Notes: a model not told the origin generated them from the sequence alone. Positions 7,608 to 17,116 are shown, counted from the first letter of the stretch. The stretch is 64,000 bases of DNA from UKL13-3 sp964392775 (GCA_964392775.1 CAYMRD010000008.1:73232-137231), one strand, 5' to 3'. Translations and numbers: made by a program.

Positions 7608-8534
7608 TTAAAACCAATACCCAAGTTTAATCGTCACCCATTTATGCCAAAGGGCTGCGTCAAACTCCGGACTTTGAATATACTGCGAGAGGTCGAGTTG
7701 AAAATGCCCAAGTAATACACGGTACTCAAGTTTGCTGCGCAGGGTGAGGTGCTCCACTTTGTCGGCTGGTAATCCATAGGTATAATTCTGAAACAAGGCT
7801 CCCTGCAAAGTAGCATCATGCACCACGGCTGTGGCAATACTTTGTATAATGAGTTGATGTGAAAACCATTTACCTTCAGCGTGCTTTAATGGTAAGCTGT
7901 ACGTTTCTTTTTGTTTGCCGATATAAACCGTTGCACCCAGTTGCGCGTTAATTTTATACGTTCCCAGTGCTGCACCGGTAACACCCGATACACGGGCATT
8001 GGTTAGATCAATCAGATTGTGTTCGTACCCCAACCCAATATTGGCCAGCACGCCTGTTTTAACCTGATAGGCCCAACCCATGGCATGGAGGTTGTCAATA
8101 ATATCATGCACTTTATTTTGAACATCTTCACCCAAAGCTTCTTTGCCTATCAATCCCAATAACACACGAGCCTGTACCGCTGATTTTTCGGATTGTTGCA
8201 CATAACTATACGTGGTAGCCAATACAGCCGAATAAGGCCTGTCGTTGGGATTATACACATTGGTATTGTAGGTAGAAGGTGTATACGCATCCTGAAACAC
8301 ATCAATGGTGGCCATATTGCGAACAGCCTTGGCACTTATCTTGGGAAACCAATGCACCACGGGCCGTGCCAGCTTCGGGCTCATATACGCCAACCGCCAT
8401 CCTGTTGTATAATACCGATCTGTTTTGTTCCATACATCATTCGAAAAATCGAGCGACACCACCGATTGCGCAAATGCTGTTGCTGCTTGCAACAAACAGA
8501 TAATCCATAACAAATATGCACTAACTCTTTTCAC
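7608..8534 (-). CDS. LpxR-family (DUF2219) lipid A deacylase-like outer-membrane protein
   Basis: 308 residues from a GTG start, which puts a charged KR directly ahead of the signal peptide (SAYLLWIICLLQAATAFAQ); a TTG four codons upstream (8546) is an alternative. FSNDVWNKTDRYYTTGWR, PNDRPYSAVL and QNKVHDII match the LpxR/DUF2219 pattern, including the Asn-Asp pair and the histidine that are catalytic in LpxR. LpxR is an outer-membrane barrel that removes 3'-O-acyl chains from lipid A. The protein ends in an aromatic residue (LGYWF), as barrels do. It follows the LytTR regulator by 26 bases and may belong to its regulon or operon. Actual deacylase activity is inferred. Confidence 0.8.
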   Translation of the reverse strand: MKRVSAYLLWIICLLQAATAFAQSVVSLDFSNDVWNKTDRYYTTGWRLAYMSPKLARPVVHWFPKISAKAVRNMATIDVFQDAYTPSTYNTNVYNPNDRPYSAVLATTYSYVQQSEKSAVQARVLLGLIGKEALGEDVQNKVHDIIDNLHAMGWAYQVKTGVLANIGLGYEHNLIDLTNARVSGVTGAALGTYKINAQLGATVYIGKQKETYSLPLKHAEGKWFSHQLIIQSIATAVVHDATLQGALFQNYTYGLPADKVEHLTLRSKLEYRVLLGHFQLDLSQYIQSPEFDAALWHKWVTIKLGYWF

Positions 8535-8560
8535 GTTAAATGACAATGGCGATATACATT

Positions 8561-9256
8561 TTAAGACTCAAGTAGCCTGTCGATATTTTCTTTATAGTTC
8601 CCTCCTATTGGCAAGTCAGTTTTATTGGTTAGTACAATATTGTCTGTTTCAATTTGCATGATATGTTTTCGATTAACGATATAGGCTCTGTGAATTCTTA
8701 AAAATAACCCACTAGGAAGCTCTTTAATAATATTTTTAAGGCGTTCGTATATCATGACAAAGGACGTATCAGTAAAATTGATTTTGATATATTCTCCTTC
8801 AGCCGACAGGTGAGTGATTTTGTCAAAATAGATTTGCTGGTATTTATTACGTCCGATTTGAAGGAAGATAGATTCAGGGAATTGCGGGGTCCGTTTAAGT
8901 ACAATTCGATTAAAAGCACGGTCTAACGAGGTTAAGATATTCTCCCCCTTTAATGGCTTTGTTAAAAAATGTAACGCATTAATATCGAAAGCATCAAGTG
9001 TGTACTTAGGGTGGTTTGAGATGATCACCAACTCTGGCCTTTTCGGTAATTCTTTAATCTTCGCAATAGCGTTCATGGAATTGATTTCAATATCTGAGAA
9101 CAGCAAATCAAAGTGATGTTGCTCGTGTATCATGTCCCAGTTATCTTCAGTAATAATTTTAGGGTAGAGGTCAAATCTACTGTCGGCTTTAATGAATCGT
9201 TCCAGAAGTTTTACTTCCTCCTTAACATCATCTGCTATTGCACAGGCTATCTTCAT
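8561..9256 (-). CDS. LytTR-type response regulator
   Basis: 231 residues. The receiver domain (about 1-120) has the acidic pair near residue 9, phospho-acceptor Asp55 (LLFSDIEIN) and a conserved lysine in FLTKPL. The LytTR DNA-binding domain (about 135-231) has YIKINFTDTSFV and FLRIHRAYIVNRKHI. It starts 46 bases from the divergently transcribed sensor kinase gene at 9303, so the two are a likely cognate pair. LytTR regulators bind short direct repeats; I could not identify such a site in the short shared intergenic region. Confidence 0.92.
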   Translation of the reverse strand: MKIACAIADDVKEEVKLLERFIKADSRFDLYPKIITEDNWDMIHEQHHFDLLFSDIEINSMNAIAKIKELPKRPELVIISNHPKYTLDAFDINALHFLTKPLKGENILTSLDRAFNRIVLKRTPQFPESIFLQIGRNKYQQIYFDKITHLSAEGEYIKINFTDTSFVMIYERLKNIIKELPSGLFLRIHRAYIVNRKHIMQIETDNIVLTNKTDLPIGGNYKENIDRLLES

Positions 9257-9302
9257 TGAACTTATTTTAGATTGAGTTAAATTAGTACTTTATTGCAATT
9301 AT

Positions 9303-11015
9303 ATGCTGGTATATCTGAAATCAAAAATAGGTAGATGTGTTTTGAGCATACTGACTCTGAGCATATTCTTTTGTTTTCATGTTTATGGGACTGCCCAAAA
9401 TATACCTACACGGTGGTGGTATATGGGATTCAACTACGAGTCCGATCGACTGACTACAATAGGGTCTGAAAATCTGAATCAACGTATCCAAAAGAATGAA
9501 GGCTGGACTAAAATTGCATCGTATATTGACTTGGCCAATTATTATTGGATTCAGCGCAGACTGGACTCCATGCTGCTGACGCTGGATAATTGTGATGCCT
9601 ATGCACAAAAGAACCTTAGTGTTGATACATATGATGTTTTTGCGCAACGTCTGATAAATATGCGGAGGGAGCGTTTACTAAATGCTGCTCAGTGGGAGAA
9701 TGCGTTAAAATTTACGGAAATGGAAATTCCGTCAAACGATTTGGTTGAGAAAGATCTCCATGAATTTTATGTTCATAAGATTTTGGCTAAAGGAAATATT
9801 ATGCCTCTCGATCAGGATGAGATAGCACTTAATGGTTTGTTGGGTCGGTTTATGCAAAATGGTTATTACGAAAAAGCAATTGATGTAGCCGATTTTCTGT
9901 ACATAAGGAGTATGCTAGATAGTGCAACATACAGCAAGTTGGCTTATAGCATGCCTTATCCGTATTCATTATATGCCTTAACTGAAAGGTATATTTTTTC
10001 TGGAGAACTTGATAAGTTACCGGAGCTAAATAGCCGCATTCCTGAAAACTATTATTTGGCGAAGTTCAGGTCAGGTATTTATCCCGCTACGGTTGCCATT
10101 AATGATGGACAGGTAGATAAGGCGTTACAATACCTTTCAATTTGTAAAAAGGCCGCGCTATCAATGGCTGATGCAGATGTAGACGAGCATTACAATCATA
10201 TTGCTTCTTTATTAATTCAATCCGGAAATATCTCAAAGATGGTTGCGGATACATTGCGGATTCAGGATGCTTATTTATGGCGGTTAAATGATAAAATAAC
10301 AGCCTACGCAAACTATAGTGTCGGCAGGGTGAATGCCATTAGTATGCAATTAACCAAACAACGCAATATCGGCTACGGACTTGCTGTTGCTACCTCTATA
10401 CTGTTGGTTGTATCCCTTTTCTTTATCCTACGATATAATGACGCATTGAAGGCTCTCGCTAAATTAAATGGGTTTAGAACGCATTTTATATATGCGATAT
10501 CGCATGATATTAGGGCTCATGTAAATGAAATTGAAAGAACTGCGGAACTCCAACAAAATACAGAACCCCTTATTTCGGAGCTTAGGTTTATGCTTGATGA
10601 TACATTACTCTGGGCCCATTCGGCTCAAAAGCAAGAGATGATTCATGTGGTAATGTCAATCAACAAGTTATTGGAGGATGTACTGGAATCAATGGAACAG
10701 TTGATTAGCCATCATCAAATTGAACTTACGGTAACTAATACACAGCAAGTTCAACTTAAGTGCCATCCCGAGGGAGTCAAGGTGCTAATGCGAAACCTAA
10801 TCCTCAACGGAATCAAACACAACCGCCCTCAAGGCCAGTTAAAAGTGGATTTACAAGCTGATCGTTTAGTTATTACGAATACAACCCTAAAAACCAACCT
10901 CAGGGAAACAAGTATGGGCTCTCACCTCATTAGGTATTTTGCCGACATCGACTCTTTTAATGTAGAACTTAAAATTGTAGATTCATGGGCTACAGCAACG
11001 TGTCGGTGGTCGTAA
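9303..11015 (+). CDS. Sensor histidine kinase with helical-repeat sensor and reduced ATP-binding domain
   Basis: 570 residues: a signal or first membrane segment (about 10-32), a large extracytoplasmic helical region resembling TPR-like repeats (about 40-350), a transmembrane helix (about 356-376), then ISHDIRAHVNEIE with candidate phospho-acceptor His401. The N-box is RNLILNGIKHN (about 497-507). The glycine-rich G1 box (DxGxG) that normally follows is not visible; the sequence there reads VITNTTLKTNLRETSMGSH, leaving only a weak G2-like GSH. It may be a divergent or weak kinase. It is divergent to the LytTR regulator at 8561-9256. Confidence 0.8.
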   Translation: MLVYLKSKIGRCVLSILTLSIFFCFHVYGTAQNIPTRWWYMGFNYESDRLTTIGSENLNQRIQKNEGWTKIASYIDLANYYWIQRRLDSMLLTLDNCDAYAQKNLSVDTYDVFAQRLINMRRERLLNAAQWENALKFTEMEIPSNDLVEKDLHEFYVHKILAKGNIMPLDQDEIALNGLLGRFMQNGYYEKAIDVADFLYIRSMLDSATYSKLAYSMPYPYSLYALTERYIFSGELDKLPELNSRIPENYYLAKFRSGIYPATVAINDGQVDKALQYLSICKKAALSMADADVDEHYNHIASLLIQSGNISKMVADTLRIQDAYLWRLNDKITAYANYSVGRVNAISMQLTKQRNIGYGLAVATSILLVVSLFFILRYNDALKALAKLNGFRTHFIYAISHDIRAHVNEIERTAELQQNTEPLISELRFMLDDTLLWAHSAQKQEMIHVVMSINKLLEDVLESMEQLISHHQIELTVTNTQQVQLKCHPEGVKVLMRNLILNGIKHNRPQGQLKVDLQADRLVITNTTLKTNLRETSMGSHLIRYFADIDSFNVELKIVDSWATATCRWS

Positions 11016-11145
11016 AGCATTCTGCTGAAAATAAGAATAGGCTCATTGGCTGAAATACCGGTTTCGTTGAAATATTTCATTCAGTCATAACGTAATGCTG
11101 ACATTCGTGAGAGCAATCTCTTGTTTTCTATTGGTTGCGTAACCT

Positions 11146-11745
11146 ATGACCAAATTAAGCCGAATTCAACAAAAGGCAGTAGATGAACTGCAATTACATT
11201 ATGCCAAAGATCTGGAAGCCATTTTGGCCTTTCAGGAATTTAAAGCGCAAACCGGAACGAGTAAAAATTACCTAAACCATTTTGACGCCTTTTTGAAAGA
11301 CTTTCGGGTCAAACGAAATGTAAAAAGAGGAGCAGAAAGCGCTTTATTGAAGGCCGTTCTCAATCATGTTCGCTCCAATGAGAATGGTGATGTTGATATA
11401 TTAGCCGGTATACTGGCAAATACAGACATTACCCATAATAAGAAGATGAAATCTTTATGTTCAAAGATTTTGTTCTTGAATAATCCATGGAAGAATTTTC
11501 CGATGGATACACTAACCAGAAAGGCGCTGCAAATGAGAGCGAATGAGTATTCAATGTATCTACCCAAGCTGATAGCGTTTAAAAAAACAAATCAGCATGA
11601 GATAACACTAATGTTAAAGGCAATAGACGCTCAACTGGATTTAATTGAAAAGCCTTTTAAAGCAAAGTTGAGCAATCTTAAAACGATTAGGGAGAACCGG
11701 CTTGTTGACAAATGGCTATGGGTAATCGGCAATCAAAATAAATAA
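11146..11745 (+). CDS. Hypothetical cytosolic protein, unrecognised
   Basis: 199 residues, rich in Lys, Leu and Asn, predicted mostly helical, without signal peptide or membrane segment. No motif I recognise. It begins with an ATG, and its stop is two bases before the next gene, so it is probably co-transcribed with the lipoproteins downstream. Its base composition is AT-rich like its neighbours up to 14453. Confidence 0.6.
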   Translation: MTKLSRIQQKAVDELQLHYAKDLEAILAFQEFKAQTGTSKNYLNHFDAFLKDFRVKRNVKRGAESALLKAVLNHVRSNENGDVDILAGILANTDITHNKKMKSLCSKILFLNNPWKNFPMDTLTRKALQMRANEYSMYLPKLIAFKKTNQHEITLMLKAIDAQLDLIEKPFKAKLSNLKTIRENRLVDKWLWVIGNQNK

Positions 11746-11747
11746 AT

Positions 11748-12188
11748 ATGAAAACAGTTTTATCTTTTATGATGGCGCTCATGCTGGTGTATGGGTGTAA
11801 AAAATCAAATGATGACAATTCAACGTCTGGCACACCGGACCCAGGCCCTGATTATACAGGCCTATACAGCGGGGAGGCAACCACCACAAGTATGGGAGGG
11901 GCAAATCCTACCAAACAAAACTGGTCGCAAAGGGTACTGAAGGATAGTAAGGGGTACTATGTAGAGGGGACTAACAGCTACTTTAATTCGGCTAATGAGG
12001 CAGAAAGCAGTTATGAAGATAGTTATGAGTATGTTGATGCTGGAAAGAAAATCAGGATAAAAAGTACTTCAAAATCGCATTGGACCCTGTCACCACCCGA
12101 ACATTTAATTTTTTACAGCATTTTTCAATCATTCGAAAATGATGTACTAAAGGTGTCAGGGGAAACAAAGGCATCATTAAAAAAGTAA
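11748..12188 (+). CDS. Putative lipoprotein
   Basis: 146 residues. MKTVLSFMMALMLVYGCKKS is a type II signal with lipobox Cys17; the following Lys-Ser-Asn-Asp-Asp run and a low-complexity Thr/Pro/Gly linker are typical of Bacteroidota lipoproteins. The mature part looks like a small beta-sheet domain (repeated Tyr/Ser/Glu strands). Function unknown. It is the first of three short lipoproteins in the same direction within 1.8 kb. Confidence 0.7.
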   Translation: MKTVLSFMMALMLVYGCKKSNDDNSTSGTPDPGPDYTGLYSGEATTTSMGGANPTKQNWSQRVLKDSKGYYVEGTNSYFNSANEAESSYEDSYEYVDAGKKIRIKSTSKSHWTLSPPEHLIFYSIFQSFENDVLKVSGETKASLKK

Positions 12189-12217
12189 AATTATATCACA
12201 CTAAAAAAATATAAAAA

Positions 12218-12592
12218 GTGAAAACGAATCTTATAATGGCATTTTTGATTTTATCAGTTGTGAGTATGAGTTGCGGCAACAATGGCCAAAATTCAAAAAG
12301 CGACTCTCAAGTGAGTAAAGCAGAGGTCCAAACAATTGACGGAACATACTCTGCAAAGGATAGGTCTGGTGAAATTATAATAACCATTACGGGTAATTCT
12401 TGGACTGGAAAAACAATAATGAGATCAGGTGTTGGTTCTGACTACGACAATGAAAATGCCCAATACGACAATGGAATTATAAAAGGCAATGACCTTTATG
12501 AAAGTTCCGGGATGGTAAAAGTTGGTTATGTAAATGGTAATTCGTTGACTACCTCAGCGGGAAGTAATGTGGTTACACTACATAAAAATTAA
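12218..12592 (+). CDS. Putative lipoprotein
   Basis: 124 residues from a GTG start at 12218-12220. The signal MAFLILSVVSMSCGNN ends in a lipobox cysteine at residue 19. The mature domain contains TIDGTYSAKDRSGEIIITIT and WTGKTIMRSG, suggesting a small lipocalin-like or beta-strand fold. No family assignment. It is ten bases ahead of the zinc-ribbon gene, so they are likely co-transcribed. Confidence 0.65.
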   Translation: MKTNLIMAFLILSVVSMSCGNNGQNSKSDSQVSKAEVQTIDGTYSAKDRSGEIIITITGNSWTGKTIMRSGVGSDYDNENAQYDNGIIKGNDLYESSGMVKVGYVNGNSLTTSAGSNVVTLHKN

Positions 12593-12602
12593 ATAGAATA
12601 AA

Positions 12603-13046
12603 ATGGCATTAATAATATGTAAAGAATGCGGTCGTGAGATTTCTGACACGGCTCAAAATTGTTTAGGATGTGGTTCCCCAATAATTCAGAAAGTAGATGG
12701 TCCAACAAGTGTCAAATATGACTCTAAAACCGACACATTTTACGGTACAATGAATTTGTTGGTCAAACTTGCTATGAGAGCGATTCAAGAGAACGGATGG
12801 ACTCTAGAACTGGCTAATGAAAATATTGGATTAGTGACGTTTAAGACAAGCATAAGTTGGGGATCTTGGAATGGAGTTGCTTGTTCATTAAATATTTCAG
12901 AAGTCACGCCAAACACTTTTCGAATAATAGGTACAGGTAAACAAAATATTAGCGGTGGGCAGATTCTTGCTTTAAATATAGGGAATGAAGCACAGGGTAA
13001 AGCTAAAAAGGCAATAGAAACAATGAAAAGATTTGCTGAAAATTAG
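12603..13046 (+). CDS. Zinc-ribbon protein
   Basis: 147 residues. CKECGREISDTAQNCLGCG at the N terminus is a four-cysteine zinc ribbon (two CxxC knuckles). Residues about 45-147 form an alpha/beta domain beginning after YDSKTDTFYGT, with a helix LLVKLAMRAIQENGWTLE and strands ending FRIIGTGKQ. No signal peptide, so probably cytosolic. Function unknown. Confidence 0.65.
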   Translation: MALIICKECGREISDTAQNCLGCGSPIIQKVDGPTSVKYDSKTDTFYGTMNLLVKLAMRAIQENGWTLELANENIGLVTFKTSISWGSWNGVACSLNISEVTPNTFRIIGTGKQNISGGQILALNIGNEAQGKAKKAIETMKRFAEN

Positions 13047-13103
13047 AACTAACTAATAACCATTTTTAGGTAAGCCTGTGGCTTATATTTAAGATTTCTA
13101 CAA

Positions 13104-13490
13104 ATGAAAAACAACGTAGTTCTATTAATCACTGTCTCCCTGTTTGTTTTTGCATGTAAGAACAAAACAAATAATACTGCCCCTGTTAAGGAGGGCGCAA
13201 ATTTTAATCAATGTTTGGTTGGTGTTGATTGGTGTTATCCATCCTGTTCAAATCCAACATTTGCGTGGAAATTCTTAAAAGACGGAACTTTTTCATACAG
13301 CACAGCTTTATTTGGAGGAATGAGTGCCTGGGGTAATTGGTCTTTACTTGAAGGTGGTGATATCAAAATAACGTACACCAAAACTACAGAGAATAAATTG
13401 CCTGAATCCCAGGTACTAAAAATGGAGGATTGTAATACGTTAAAGGTTGGGACAACAATATTCAAAAGTCGGGAGTATATTAACCGATAA
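13104..13490 (+). CDS. Putative lipoprotein, lipocalin-like
   Basis: 128 residues. The signal VVLLITVSLFVFACKN places the lipobox cysteine at residue 18. The mature part has GVDWCYPSCSNPTFAWKFLK and GMSAWGNWSLLEGGDIKITY, the pattern of small lipocalin-like domains that read W-x-W and end in a strand with a buried arginine. Three further cysteines could form disulfides. Function unknown. Confidence 0.65.
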   Translation: MKNNVVLLITVSLFVFACKNKTNNTAPVKEGANFNQCLVGVDWCYPSCSNPTFAWKFLKDGTFSYSTALFGGMSAWGNWSLLEGGDIKITYTKTTENKLPESQVLKMEDCNTLKVGTTIFKSREYINR

Positions 13491-13559
13491 AGAAGAAGCC
13501 TTTACCTGTGGACAATAGTTTGGTGTGGCTGTAGGTAGGATATAAGCTATGCACAAATT

Positions 13560-14453
13560 CTATTTCCAAAGTGTTTCTTGTTGCCAGTTGTTTGGAAAGC
13601 CCATCTCCTTTTCTTGTGCCAAAGGACATTTTTTCATTAGAGCTAATAAGTTGTGTTTGAACTCGTGTTTTGGACTAATAATGTTCAAAACATACTGGAT
13701 ATGGGTAAGATAAGCATATACCTTGTAGGGTAGAATATTCCTATTTTGAATGTACTCAAACATTGGTTTGTGAGGTAGGGTGATTTGTGTAATTCGTCTA
13801 TTCCAAACACGTCCGTGGTGTGCGCAAATATTTCGCAGTAACGAAAAGCAACGCATCCAATTTTCCAGAATAGCAACATGTTTCAATCCAAAATGTCTTG
13901 CTATAGCATCTTTACATTTGTCATTTTTAAGGTTTTCAAACATTTTTGAAAGTAAGCCAATGCTTGTAACTTCAAGACTCATCCAACATGGTGGTTCCTT
14001 AGGTGAAGTGTATTTTTTTCTATAGTGATCTATAAATGTTTCTTTGCTTCTATCTATTTCTTTTTGAAGGGAAGCAATATGCTCGGCAAAATAGACGGAG
14101 TTGTTATAAAGAGCAGGGTTTAAGTGCCAATGGCTTCCATGTTGAAGAGAATAGACATAGATAATTTGAGTACGAAGTGCTATCTCAATTTTCTCAATGG
14201 CATTGAATATGAGTAATCTCAATTGCCTGTCAAATACATATAGTTGAATGATCTGTTCAAAAGAAATGGGATTGACAAAAGGATGTTCTTCGACCGCATT
14301 ATTTTGAAAAGGAAATGTATATGCGCGCAACCTGTAATAACTAATATTGGAAAGGTAGTGAGCGGCCTTTTCTTCATTATTAATTTTAAGTCCTCTTTGT
14401 TTTAAAAGCGCAATTTGTTCTGAAATTGTAATAGGCTGTTTGTTGTATTTCAT
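13560..14453 (-). CDS. Abi_2 family abortive-infection protein (AbiD/AbiF-like)
   Basis: 297 residues, the usual size for the family. The start KYNKQPITISEQIALLKQRG followed by YLSNISYYRLRAYTFPF and FDRQLRLLIFNAIEKIEIAL is diagnostic for Abi_2. Near the C terminus, LLRNICAHHGRVWNR carries the R-x4-H motif of HEPN ribonuclease domains. Such proteins are thought to arrest growth of phage-infected cells, probably by RNA cleavage. The gene is next to tRNA-Arg on the minus strand; CCAGCCA/TGGCTGG arms (14491-14497 and 14520-14526) in its upstream region could be a control site. Confidence 0.88.
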   Translation of the reverse strand: MKYNKQPITISEQIALLKQRGLKINNEEKAAHYLSNISYYRLRAYTFPFQNNAVEEHPFVNPISFEQIIQLYVFDRQLRLLIFNAIEKIEIALRTQIIYVYSLQHGSHWHLNPALYNNSVYFAEHIASLQKEIDRSKETFIDHYRKKYTSPKEPPCWMSLEVTSIGLLSKMFENLKNDKCKDAIARHFGLKHVAILENWMRCFSLLRNICAHHGRVWNRRITQITLPHKPMFEYIQNRNILPYKVYAYLTHIQYVLNIISPKHEFKHNLLALMKKCPLAQEKEMGFPNNWQQETLWK

Positions 14454-14640
14454 CGTTTAAAATTACAACAAAGCGTATAAAAAGCGAAAACCAGCCAAAG
14501 TGTGCATCGTAGAGAGGCATGGCTGGTACTATTAGTTTCAAAAGTAAGGTATTCTACTTAAAAAGCAAATCGACCATGTGTCATATCTTAGTTACAGTTA
14601 AACATTTCAAGGTTTTATGACTAATAAAGCAACGACACAT

Positions 14641-14680
14641 AAAAAAGCCCTCCTTCGCTTTACGCTTCGGAGGGCTTTTG
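14641..14680 (-). terminator. Terminator of tRNA-Arg
   Basis: AGCCCTCC (14646-14653) and GGAGGGCT (14669-14676) form an 8-bp stem; on the minus strand the hairpin is followed by a run of six T. It lies directly after the tRNA 3' end. Confidence 0.8.
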
Positions 14681-14752
14681 TGGTCTCGAGCAGAATCGAA
14701 CTGCTATCAAATGTTTAGGAAACATCTATTCTATCCGTTGAACTACGAAACC
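14681..14752 (-). tRNA. tRNA-Arg (anticodon CCT)
   Basis: Read on the minus strand the 72 bases fold as a cloverleaf: acceptor GGTTTCG/CGAGACC, T8-A9, a four-pair D stem, anticodon stem GATGT/ACATT around TTCCTAA (anticodon CCT), variable loop TGAT, T stem AGCAG/CTGCT around TTCGATT, discriminator A. The CCA end is not encoded. Confidence 0.93.
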
Positions 14753-14877
14753 AGTATGATTTGTGATGTGTGATTTAGGATGTATGATTTAAGGACTCTA
14801 CCGCAAATGTACATTTTCTTAAAAACTTACCTCGCGACCCAGTCGTCTGCACATCTTCACATCAACCAATCTGCACA

Positions 14878-16965
14878 TTATTTAACCGCGCTACCCGGTT
14901 CAATATCTCTTTCGGGACCTACGCTGTATAGCTTCCCGAAATCGTTACCGGCCATCAACAACATCCCTTGGCTTTCAATACCACGAATTTTGCGAGGTGC
15001 TAAATTGGCCACAACGGTTACCAGTTTGCCCACCAGTTCTTCGGGTTGGTAATACTCGGCTATACCAGAAAGGATGGTGCGTTGTTCAAATCCTAAATCT
15101 ACAATCAGCTTCAGCAACTTATCGGCTTTGGGTACACGCTCGGCTTCCAAAACTTTGCCTACGCGCAAATCCAATTTGTTAAAATCATCATACGTGATAT
15201 CGGCTTTTACTGCTTCAGTGAGAGTAAGTGTTTTTTCTTCGGCCGGAGGCAAAATATTAGCTGCTTTGCTGGCTGCCAGTTTTGCCAACTGCGCTTCAAT
15301 CACTTCATCTTCTATCTTTTCGTACATCAATACCGCTTCTCCAATTTTATCTCCTTCTTTCATCAACAACATGCTTCCAATATCGTTCCAACCAAAGGTT
15401 TTGCCCATCATCTTCTCAAGGTTCAAAGCTGAGTGAGGCAAAAATGGTTTCATCAATATGCTTAGGTTGGCACAAATTTGTAAAGCTAAATTCATGATGG
15501 CTGCTGTTTTGGCTTCATTGGTCTTCACCAATTTCCAAGGCTCATAATCGGCCAAAAATTTATTACCCAAACGGGCTACTTCCATCACTTCAAACAAGGC
15601 CTCACGGAAGCGGAATTGCTCCATGCTTTTTTCAATCTTTTCTTTTGATTGAAATACCTGCATAGCCACCGATGCTTCTTCAAATCCTTCTTCTTTATAA
15701 TCGAAAGCAGGCACCTTTCCGTTGTAAAACTTATGGGTGAGCACAATGGTGCGGTTCACAAAATTTCCGAGGATAGCCACCAACTCACTGTTGTTGCGTG
15801 CCTGAAAATCTTTCCACGTAAAATCATTGTCTTTGGTTTCGGGGGCTGCGGCACACAATGCATACCGCAATACATCCTGCTTGCCCGGAAACTCTTGCAA
15901 ATACTCGTGCAGCCAAACTGCCCAGTTGCGCGATGTTGAAATTTTATCGCCTTCCAGATTCAAAAACTCATTGGCCGGAACATTGGTGGGTAGATTGTAT
16001 CCGCCATGTGTCATCAGCATCATCGGGAAAATAATTGCGTGGAACACAATGTTATCTTTACCGATAAAGTGGACTAACGCGGAATCTTCATCTTTCCAGT
16101 AGTCTTCCCATTTCGAATTTCGAGTTTCATTATTCGAATTTTCTTTAAAATATTCTTTGGTTGCTGATATATACCCGATAGGCGCATCAAACCACACATA
16201 CAATACTTTGCCATCGGCTCCTTCAACCGGAACGGGAACGCCCCAATCCAAATCGCGGGTCATGGCACGGGGTTGTAATCCCTCATTGAGCCAGCTTTGG
16301 CACTGCCCTTTGATATTGGATTTCCATCCATCAAAACGTTTGATGTATTGCTGGAAAGCTTCGCTCTGCTGAATATCGCCCATCGGCAAAAACCAGTTTT
16401 TGGTTTCCTTGAGCACGGGAGTTGCACCACTTAAAGCCGATTTAGGATTGATTAAATCTGTAGGGCTAAGGGAAGTTCCACATTTCTCGCACTGATCGCC
16501 ATAAGCGCCAGAGTTGCCGCAACGCGGGCAGGTTCCGGTGATATAACGGTCGGCCAAAAACTGTTTGGCTTCTTCATCGTAATATTGTTTGGTGACTTCT
16601 TCCTTAAACACACCTTTGTCATACAACGTGCGGAAAAACTCCTGTGCCGTATCGTGGTGTGTGGGCGAAGAAGTGCGTCCATAATAGCTGAACTCGATGC
16701 CAAACTCTTTGAAAGAGTCGCGCATCATGCCATTGTATTTATCAACCACCTGCTGGGGTGTAATGCCTTCTTTTTTGGCTTTGATGGTAATAGGCACTCC
16801 ATGCTCATCGCTTCCGCAAATAAATACCACATCCCTGCCACGTGCCTTGAGGTAACGCACGTAAATATCGGCAGGCAGATAACATCCGGCTAAATGGCCA
16901 ATATGCACAGGGCCATTGGCATACGGCAATGCTGCCGTTACTAAATATCGTTTGGGTTCGCTCAT
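14878..16965 (-). CDS. metG: Methionyl-tRNA synthetase
   Basis: 695 residues. PYANGPVHIGHLAG carries the HIGH motif (residues 21-24); CPRCGNSGAYGDQCEKC is the zinc knuckle of the long MetG form; KISTSRNW is the KMSKS-loop equivalent. The C-terminal 110 residues (LDLRVGKVLEAERVPKADKL, then GIESQGMLLMAGN) form the EMAPII-like tRNA-binding/dimerisation domain found in full-length bacterial MetG. It charges tRNA-Met in the cytosol. Transcribed alone on the minus strand. Confidence 0.97.
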   Translation of the reverse strand: MSEPKRYLVTAALPYANGPVHIGHLAGCYLPADIYVRYLKARGRDVVFICGSDEHGVPITIKAKKEGITPQQVVDKYNGMMRDSFKEFGIEFSYYGRTSSPTHHDTAQEFFRTLYDKGVFKEEVTKQYYDEEAKQFLADRYITGTCPRCGNSGAYGDQCEKCGTSLSPTDLINPKSALSGATPVLKETKNWFLPMGDIQQSEAFQQYIKRFDGWKSNIKGQCQSWLNEGLQPRAMTRDLDWGVPVPVEGADGKVLYVWFDAPIGYISATKEYFKENSNNETRNSKWEDYWKDEDSALVHFIGKDNIVFHAIIFPMMLMTHGGYNLPTNVPANEFLNLEGDKISTSRNWAVWLHEYLQEFPGKQDVLRYALCAAAPETKDNDFTWKDFQARNNSELVAILGNFVNRTIVLTHKFYNGKVPAFDYKEEGFEEASVAMQVFQSKEKIEKSMEQFRFREALFEVMEVARLGNKFLADYEPWKLVKTNEAKTAAIMNLALQICANLSILMKPFLPHSALNLEKMMGKTFGWNDIGSMLLMKEGDKIGEAVLMYEKIEDEVIEAQLAKLAASKAANILPPAEEKTLTLTEAVKADITYDDFNKLDLRVGKVLEAERVPKADKLLKLIVDLGFEQRTILSGIAEYYQPEELVGKLVTVVANLAPRKIRGIESQGMLLMAGNDFGKLYSVGPERDIEPGSAVK

Positions 16966-17116
16966 AAACAGTTGCGCAAATTACACCAATTTGAGCGAAG
17001 TATGAAACGCTTCACCCTGTTGATTATGTAATCTTGTTAATTATGTAGTAGCATCACGTTATGGCTGCCTGAGCTCCACGGAGTAGACATGGTGGGTAGT
17101 TAGTATGTTAAAATGT

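Noticed and set aside
14454..14880. Integration site at tRNA-Arg
   Set aside because: No integrase gene or duplicated tRNA 3' end is visible in the window, so only adjacency supports it.
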